Assembly: GCA_036351435.1 (NCBI GenBank)
Contig: JAZBPA010000227.1
Location: 1 to 19,810, forward strand
Direction: 5' to 3'
Origin: JAAUQA01 sp036351435
Lineage (GTDB): Bacteria; Pseudomonadota; Gammaproteobacteria; Competibacterales; Competibacteraceae
DNA length: 19,810 nucleotides
Shown here: positions 14,811-19,810 of the stretch, in pieces
Layout: the number at the start of each line of letters is the position of its first letter
Numbering within the stretch: the first letter of the stretch is position 1
The notes under the pieces: model-generated
Databases searched by the model: none
Seen by the model: only the letters and a program-made list of their open reading frames with translations
What the model was told of the DNA's origin: nothing
Position numbers and translations under genes: made by a program

Positions 14811-14957
14811 TGAGCATTCACTGATTCTTAAAGCACAGTGTCTCAAGATTGAGCGCTGCAACACAATGCAACCCCCCAGATGATTAACGGTCACATTGCG
14901 CAATAGCGACATTCGCTTTGCTTAGGAAAGCGCCTCAAAGGAGCCTCAAAATATCCC

Positions 14958-15968
14958 ATGCTTGTTTCAAGAATTTGCCTACCGTTGGCCTTAATGGCCG
15001 CGATTTGCCCCTGTTTGGCAGCCGAACCGCCGACTACCGTCCAAGCCGTTGCCTTGCAGCAACTGGCCATTAACCCCGAAACTTCCGCCCCTGCCACAGT
15101 CGTCAGCCTAAGCGATAGCCGCATCGGTGCTGAAGTAAACGCGCAAATTATGGCCATTCCGGTTCGGGTAGGCGATGTCATTGAGTCCGGCGGGGTGTTA
15201 GCACGCCTGAATTGTACCGACTACGAATTAGCGGCAAGTGAGCTCGAAGCACGGCTGAAGGGTGCTGAATCCCGCATTGATTTCGCGCGTCGACAATTGC
15301 AGCGTGCTGATAAGCTAAAACAACAGCGCACGGTCACTCAGGAACTATTAGACGAGCGACGTTCCAATCTGGCCACCTTGATTGCAGAACGCGAGGCCGA
15401 ACGCGCCGGTTTGGCGCGGGCCCGGCTTCAACTCGACAAATGCGTTATCCGTGCACCCTTTCCTGCGGTGATCCTGCAACGTATAGCCAGCGTGGGTGAA
15501 TATGTGTCGCCTGGTTCGCCCTTAGTGCGGATTATGGATGTGGTGCAACTGGAAATCACCGCGCCGGTGTTGGTCGGTGATGCAGCGGCCCTGCTCAGTG
15601 CCGAACGTATTGTGTTCCGCCGTGGTAATCGTGAATATCCGGTGCAGTTGCGGGTGCTGACGCCAGCTATTGATGAATTGAGCCGGACTCGTGAAGCCCG
15701 CTTGTTGTTTGAAGCAGATACTGCCTTGCCCGGCGCTAGCGGTCGGCTGGTCTGGCAAGCGGCGCAGGCAGTACCCGCTGATTTACTGGTACGGCGCAAC
15801 GGTGTGTTGGGGTTGTTACTGGCGCAGAATGGCAAAGCACATTTTCAGCCCATACCCGATGCGCAGGAAGGACGCCCCGCTGCCGTGCAATTGCCACCAG
15901 ATACTTTGATTATTACCGATGGACGCTTTGCTTTGAGAGACGGCGACCTCATCGCCTTGCCTGACTGA
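14958..15968 (+). CDS. RND efflux periplasmic adaptor subunit (membrane fusion protein)
   Basis: Adaptors bridge an inner-membrane RND pump and an outer-membrane channel. The 336-aa product has a Sec signal peptide (about residues 1-22, likely cut after CLAA) and no lipobox, so it would be a soluble periplasmic or peripheral protein. After an N-terminal beta segment comes the first lipoyl half (IGAEVNAQIMAIPVRVGDVIESGGVLARLNC), a short alpha-helical hairpin (about 90-155, rich in Arg, Glu and Leu) and the second lipoyl half (CVIRAPFPAVILQRIASVGEYVSPGSPLVRIMD). A beta-barrel and membrane-proximal region follow. It is at the short end for AcrA-like adaptors. The gene lies 5 bp before the permease gene and is clearly cotranscribed. 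A perfect AAAGGAG stands 14 nt before the ATG, which is farther than usual. No outer-membrane channel gene is in the window. Confidence 0.9.
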   Translation: MLVSRICLPLALMAAICPCLAAEPPTTVQAVALQQLAINPETSAPATVVSLSDSRIGAEVNAQIMAIPVRVGDVIESGGVLARLNCTDYELAASELEARLKGAESRIDFARRQLQRADKLKQQRTVTQELLDERRSNLATLIAEREAERAGLARARLQLDKCVIRAPFPAVILQRIASVGEYVSPGSPLVRIMDVVQLEITAPVLVGDAAALLSAERIVFRRGNREYPVQLRVLTPAIDELSRTREARLLFEADTALPGASGRLVWQAAQAVPADLLVRRNGVLGLLLAQNGKAHFQPIPDAQEGRPAAVQLPPDTLIITDGRFALRDGDLIALPD

Positions 15969-15973
15969 TCCTT

Positions 15974-18900
15974 ATGCTAGCCCGGTTTCTCGGCAATCAT
16001 GTACTGGCTAATTTGACTTTCGCGGTCGTATTGGTGGTGGGAACTTTGTCCTATCTAGCCTTGCCGCGCGAGCAAGACCCGACCATCAATTTCAACTGGA
16101 TCGACATTACCACCACATTGCAGGGTGCATCCGCCGAAGACATGGAAAAACAGATCACGGATGTGCTGGAAGATGCCATACGCAAAGTGTCCGATGTGCG
16201 CTTCGTTTCCAGCAACAGCCGCGAAGGTGTATCTAGCATTTTGGTGCGGTTTCAAGACATCGACGATACGACCTTCGATAAACGGGTTAATGATCTGCGC
16301 CGGGAAATTCAGAACAAGGAACGGGAATTGCCAGACGCTGCCGAAACGCCGGCGATTTTTGAAGTCACCACTGCCAACGCGTTTCCCAGCGCCACATTAG
16401 TGGTAACCGGACCGGCTGACGATGAAAACCTGCGTTGGCAAACCGAGCTCATCAAAGAGGATTTGGAACGCGTAAAAGGGGTAGATAACGTCATTACTAT
16501 CGCTTTGAACGAACCCGAATTGCAGGTTAATTTCTTCCCCGAGCGCTTGGAAAGCCTGGGGCTGAGCCCTGGTGAGTTAGCCGATACCGTTATCCGTTAT
16601 TACCGGGATGTAGCGGCGGGCACTGTGCAGGTTAACCGCCAAAGCTGGCTAATTCGAGTGGATGGCGCGGACAGCAATCCGCAATACCTAGCCGGCTTGC
16701 CGATTGTGACCGCGAAAGGGGAAGTGCCGTTGGGTTCATTGGCAGCCGTGGAACGAGGTCGGCGTGAGCCCGACCAACTGGTGCGGTTTGCCGGGCAACC
16801 CGCCGTTCTGTTGGCGGTCAACAAACAACCGGAAACCAATCTGCTGGAACTGGTGGAGCGGGTCAACAGTTACATTGAAGCCCGCAATCAACTGAGCGAG
16901 CGCACTGGGGTCCGGTTAGTGCTGGTTGATGATCAAACGCTGATTACGCGCACCGCCCTGCGCCTGATGCAGAATAACGCGCTGGTCGGGTTGTTGATGG
17001 TATTGCTGGTCACCTGGGTTTTCCTGGGTAGCCGCATCGCGTTGCTGACCTGTATCGGTATCCCCTTTATCTTGGCCGGAACCTTCTGGTTGCTGAGTGT
17101 GTTTGGCCAAACCCTGAATGTGACGGTATTGCTGGGGGTTGTTATCAGCCTCGGCATGTTAGTTGATGACGCAGTTGTTGTCGTGGAAGCGATTTTCTAC
17201 CGCCTGCAGCGTGGGATAGCGGCCTTGCCGGCTACTTTGGATGCGCTTCGGGAAGTATTCGCACCGGTTACCACGGCGGTGTTGACCACGATGGCGGCGT
17301 TTCTGCCGTTGATGCTATTGCCTGGCATCCTCGGCAAATTCATGTTGGTGATTCCATTGGTGGTCACTACTGCTTTAGCGATCAGCTTAGTCGAAGCGTA
17401 TTGGATGCTACCGGCCCATGTGCTGGGGGCAAATCTGAATTTCCGGCGACCCTCACGCATTCATACTTTGCGAGTGCGCTTTTTGCATAGCTTACGAGTT
17501 CGTTATACCCGGCTGCTCATTCGAGTGTTACGGTACCCCAAAACCATGCTGATGATCGCTCTGTTGATGTTTGCCGGGGCGTTCGGCGCATTGGCCACTG
17601 ACCGCATCAAAGTTGATTTTTTCGCCGCCGATACCTTGCGCTTGTTCTACGTCAACGTCACGATGCCGCCGGGTACACCACTGCAAGACACGTTGGCTAA
17701 GGTTCTGGAAGTCGAAGCCAAAGTGCGAACCAATCTTAAGGACGGCGAAGCCAGAGCCTTGGTTAGCTATGCCGGTCAAGCTTTTTCTGAAATTGCGCCT
17801 TTGTTTGGTGATCAGTACGGCCAAATTTTGGTGGGGTTAAATCCCAAAACGCCGGACCTGCGGACCGTGGAAGCGATGATTGAGGACCTGCGTCCCATTG
17901 TGGAGAACACGCTGGGACCGCTCAAGGTCTCGTTTTTGCGGTTGGCCGGTGGCCCACCAGTGGCCAAGCCGATTAGCGTTAAAGTGCGTGGTGACGACAT
18001 CGCTGAGCTCAGAGCAGCGGTAGTCGCGTTGCAAACTGTGATGGCGGCTGATCCGACTATTATCGATATTGCTAACGACGACAACCCTGGACCATTGGAA
18101 TTGCAGCTGCGCGTCAACCAAGATGCCGCGCAACGGGTCGGGATTGATCCTGCAATGATTGCCCGCACCATTGCTTTGCTGGTCGATGGGGAAATAGTCA
18201 CCAGTTTACAGGATCGCGGCGAAACCCTGGATGTACGGGTGCGCGCGTTACCGACCGGGTTAAATTCATTGGATGACTTACTGCGCTATGGGTTGCCCGC
18301 GCCAAACGGAGGGCAGGTTCCACTGGCTGAACTGGTTCACCAGCAAACCCAACAGGGCCAGGGTAATATCCGTCATTACAATTTTCGGCGGGCTATCACG
18401 GTCGAAGCCGATATCGATAAGACTCAAACTGACACCGTGAAAGCCAATCAAGCTGTATTAGCAGCATGGGAACAGATGAGCACAGATTTTCCCGGCGTGG
18501 GCTTGGATTTTTCCGGTGAGTTGGATGACATCCAGGAGAGCTTGGACGCGATACTGGTGTTATTTTTATTCGGCGTCGGGTTGATTTATCTGATTTTAGG
18601 CACACAATTCAAAAGTTATTTTCAACCCTTCATGATTCTGGCTACCGTCCCGTTAGCCTTTACCGGTGTCGTGCTGGGTTTATTGATTACCGACAATCCG
18701 TTGAGTCTATACACGATGTATGGGGTAGTGGCGCTGGCCGGGATTGCGGTCAATGCGGCTATCGTATTGATTTCAGCTGCTAATGATCGTCTGCAAGCCG
18801 GTATGTCCTTGAATCATGCGATTTTATATGCCGCCCGGCGGCGGGTTGTGCCGGTGTTGATCACTTCATTGACGACAGTTGCCGGTTTGTTCTCATTAGC

Positions 18901-19084
18901 AACCGGCTTAGCGGGGAAATCGTTGATCTGGGGGCCGGTCGCTACAGCGATCGTCTGGGGGCTTGGGTTTTCAACGATCCTGACCCTGCTGGTTATCCCT
19001 TTGTTATATAGGCTATTTATGGTGAGCAGTTGGTTGCGGCGGGGTGCGCCAAACACGCTGCTAATGGGCGAATCAGAAAGCTGA
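15974..19084 (+). CDS. RND superfamily efflux permease (HAE1/AcrB-like)
   Basis: This proton-driven inner-membrane trimeric pump exports compounds through a tripartite channel. The 1036-aa length and the two-fold organisation (TM1, large periplasmic loop, TM2-6, then TM7, loop, TM8-12) match AcrB-type pumps. TM1 covers about residues 12-30, followed by the typical LPREQDPTINFNWIDITT. The TM4 motif GMLVDDAVVVVEA carries the proton-relay Asp398-Asp399 pair (AcrB Asp407/Asp408). In TM10 the sequence GIAVNAAIVLI has Asn927 where AcrB has the functional Lys940; Asn at this place is common in a VNNAIVL-type clade. Substrate is not predictable; drugs, detergents or lipids are all possible. It lies 5 bp downstream of its adaptor. 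No regulator (TetR or AcrR type) is beside the operon. Confidence 0.95.
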   Translation: MLARFLGNHVLANLTFAVVLVVGTLSYLALPREQDPTINFNWIDITTTLQGASAEDMEKQITDVLEDAIRKVSDVRFVSSNSREGVSSILVRFQDIDDTTFDKRVNDLRREIQNKERELPDAAETPAIFEVTTANAFPSATLVVTGPADDENLRWQTELIKEDLERVKGVDNVITIALNEPELQVNFFPERLESLGLSPGELADTVIRYYRDVAAGTVQVNRQSWLIRVDGADSNPQYLAGLPIVTAKGEVPLGSLAAVERGRREPDQLVRFAGQPAVLLAVNKQPETNLLELVERVNSYIEARNQLSERTGVRLVLVDDQTLITRTALRLMQNNALVGLLMVLLVTWVFLGSRIALLTCIGIPFILAGTFWLLSVFGQTLNVTVLLGVVISLGMLVDDAVVVVEAIFYRLQRGIAALPATLDALREVFAPVTTAVLTTMAAFLPLMLLPGILGKFMLVIPLVVTTALAISLVEAYWMLPAHVLGANLNFRRPSRIHTLRVRFLHSLRVRYTRLLIRVLRYPKTMLMIALLMFAGAFGALATDRIKVDFFAADTLRLFYVNVTMPPGTPLQDTLAKVLEVEAKVRTNLKDGEARALVSYAGQAFSEIAPLFGDQYGQILVGLNPKTPDLRTVEAMIEDLRPIVENTLGPLKVSFLRLAGGPPVAKPISVKVRGDDIAELRAAVVALQTVMAADPTIIDIANDDNPGPLELQLRVNQDAAQRVGIDPAMIARTIALLVDGEIVTSLQDRGETLDVRVRALPTGLNSLDDLLRYGLPAPNGGQVPLAELVHQQTQQGQGNIRHYNFRRAITVEADIDKTQTDTVKANQAVLAAWEQMSTDFPGVGLDFSGELDDIQESLDAILVLFLFGVGLIYLILGTQFKSYFQPFMILATVPLAFTGVVLGLLITDNPLSLYTMYGVVALAGIAVNAAIVLISAANDRLQAGMSLNHAILYAARRRVVPVLITSLTTVAGLFSLATGLAGKSLIWGPVATAIVWGLGFSTILTLLVIPLLYRLFMVSSWLRRGAPNTLLMGESES

Positions 19085-19206
19085 ATAATTCTTATACAAA
19101 CTATTCACAAAAATTACATATTATTGTGGTCAACTTTTCTTACCTTGAGTATTCTAAGCCTAGAGTAGGTACTTCCATTTACACCATTTACGTATGAGAA
19201 CGCTGA

Positions 19207-19494
19207 ATGAACGTCACTTTGCATAACCCGGACTTTGATGGTTTCAATATAGAGTTTTGGCAAGCCGCATTCTTGGCGCTGGAAAATTATCTAGCTGATC
19301 CGACTGAACCGGAGGGTTATCAACACAGTGTGGATTTTGATTTGGAAGTGGGGAGCGATGTAGAAGTCAAGCTCAAAATCTGGCGTGAGCAGGCCGGTCA
19401 GGTTCACATTCAATGCTTGTCCACAGTCAATACTGCAAAGCACTGTGCTCCCGCCAACGCCGATTTCGATAAAGCGGTCGGTTGTGATTTTTAG
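19207..19494 (+). CDS. Hypothetical 95-aa protein
   Basis: No family is recognised. The protein is acidic, with no signal peptide or membrane segment. It shows a helix with aromatic residues (FNIEFWQAAFLALENYLAD), then alternating strands (HSVDFDLEVGSDVEVKLKIWRE and GQVHIQCLSTVN), suggesting a small alpha+beta fold. Two cysteines lie near the C-terminus (residues 81 and 93). A GAGA sequence stands a few bases before the ATG. It is preceded by the most AT-rich stretch of the window (19085-19206), which probably carries its promoter, and is followed by a 169-bp gap with a hairpin. Codon use looks like that of its neighbours, and the antisense ORF over it has no better features. Confidence 0.6.
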   Translation: MNVTLHNPDFDGFNIEFWQAAFLALENYLADPTEPEGYQHSVDFDLEVGSDVEVKLKIWREQAGQVHIQCLSTVNTAKHCAPANADFDKAVGCDF

Positions 19495-19601
19495 TAGTGG
19501 ACAACAATCGTTCTCCAATGTCCATGAGATCTATCGGCCGTTCACACGCAACCGCTACCTTGAGATTGAAGGGTGCAAACGGCGGAATGATGCGGCAAAC
19601 T

Positions 19602-19636
19602 CCCCACCCACTGGCTGACTGAGACAAGGGGTGGGG
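19602..19636. terminator. G/C-rich hairpin between convergent genes (possible bidirectional terminator)
   Basis: CCCCACCC (19602-19609) and GGGTGGGG (19629-19636) form a perfect 8-bp stem around a 19-nt loop, between the end of the 95-aa gene and the end of the phasin gene. The following bases have only short T-runs on both strands (TATTTCTG on plus, AGTTTGCC on minus), so termination is plausible but weakly supported. The rest of the 169-bp gap (19495-19663) shows no gene. Confidence 0.5.
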
Positions 19637-19663
19637 TATTTCTGTGATTGAAGTGGTCGGATA

Positions 19664-19810
19664 TTATTTGCCGCCCTTGGAAGGGTCGACCTTTGCCACT
19701 ACTCCCTGCAATTCCGCCATACTTTCATTCACCCGCTGGTTCAGGATACCGAATGATTCTGAGTTAGCCTGATTCACCATCTCGGCCAGTTCCCGCATAT
19801 TGTTCAGCGC
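19664..19810 (-). CDS. Phasin family protein, C-terminal fragment (continues past the window)
   Basis: Translated directly from the minus strand, this frame gives 48 residues plus a TAA stop and runs off the right edge. The sequence reads ALNNMRELAEMVNQANSESF and then GILNQRVNESMAELQGVVAK, ending DPSKGGK. An amphipathic helix rich in Asn, Glu, Ala and Met with the NMRELAEM, NQANSESF and NQRVNESM-EL pattern is typical of the end of phasins, small proteins that coat polyhydroxyalkanoate granules. Only the last third or so is present, so the subfamily cannot be given. If correct, the organism makes PHA storage granules. The fragment is too short to rule out another helical protein fully. Confidence 0.75.
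   Translation of the reverse strand, partial: ALNNMRELAEMVNQANSESFGILNQRVNESMAELQGVVAKVDPSKGGK

Noticed and set aside
14825..14870. Small CTCAA-GA-TTGAG palindrome after the Nudix gene as a terminator
   Set aside because: The stem is only 5 bp with a 2-nt loop and no T-run follows. This is too weak to call.

Overview
The window looks like a chromosomal piece of a gammaproteobacterium. This is inferred from the mrcB - TPR lipoprotein - yoaA - tsaB gene order, the Rsd/AlgQ gene and the RND efflux pair. A partial phasin gene at the right edge suggests an organism that stores polyhydroxyalkanoate, for example a Competibacter-like lineage. The genus cannot be fixed from sequence alone. Coding density is very high. 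No rRNA, tRNA, insertion sequence or CRISPR array was seen.

Positions 1-4131 (+ strand) are the accessory part: the tail of a type VI secretion (T6SS) spike island. In order it holds the 3' end of a vgrG, a DUF4123 effector chaperone, a PAAR spike tip, and an unrecognised protein built from two copies of one domain. These are followed by a small protein with a complete JAB/JAMM-type metal-site pattern (candidate effector), a small acidic AT-richer ORF (candidate immunity gene) and a phage T7 Gp13-like GNAT protein. Gaps are 3-36 bp, so the genes are probably cotranscribed. The likely logic is a VgrG-PAAR spike loaded by the DUF4123 chaperone and carrying the JAB-like cargo, with the immunity protein protecting the producer.

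Positions 4164-11477 are mostly core genes. A radical SAM gene (+) converges with and overlaps rsd (-). Then comes a tight minus-strand operon, transcribed mrcB (PBP1b) -> LpoP-like lipoprotein -> yoaA helicase -> tsaB. It couples a peptidoglycan synthase with its probable outer-membrane activator, followed by DNA repair and tRNA t6A genes.

Positions 11478-14810 hold a divergent promoter region, a two-domain APH-like/P-loop kinase (+), a 104-nt nested inverted repeat between convergent genes, a class I glutamine amidotransferase (-), and a zinc-ribbon Nudix hydrolase (+).

Positions 14958-19810 hold an RND adaptor/permease operon (+), an AT-rich intergenic stretch, a 95-aa orphan gene, a G/C-rich hairpin and the C-terminal end of a phasin gene (-).

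The most interesting element is the VgrG/DUF4123/PAAR-linked JAB-like cassette (2854-3663), with its duplicated-domain and Gp13-like neighbours.
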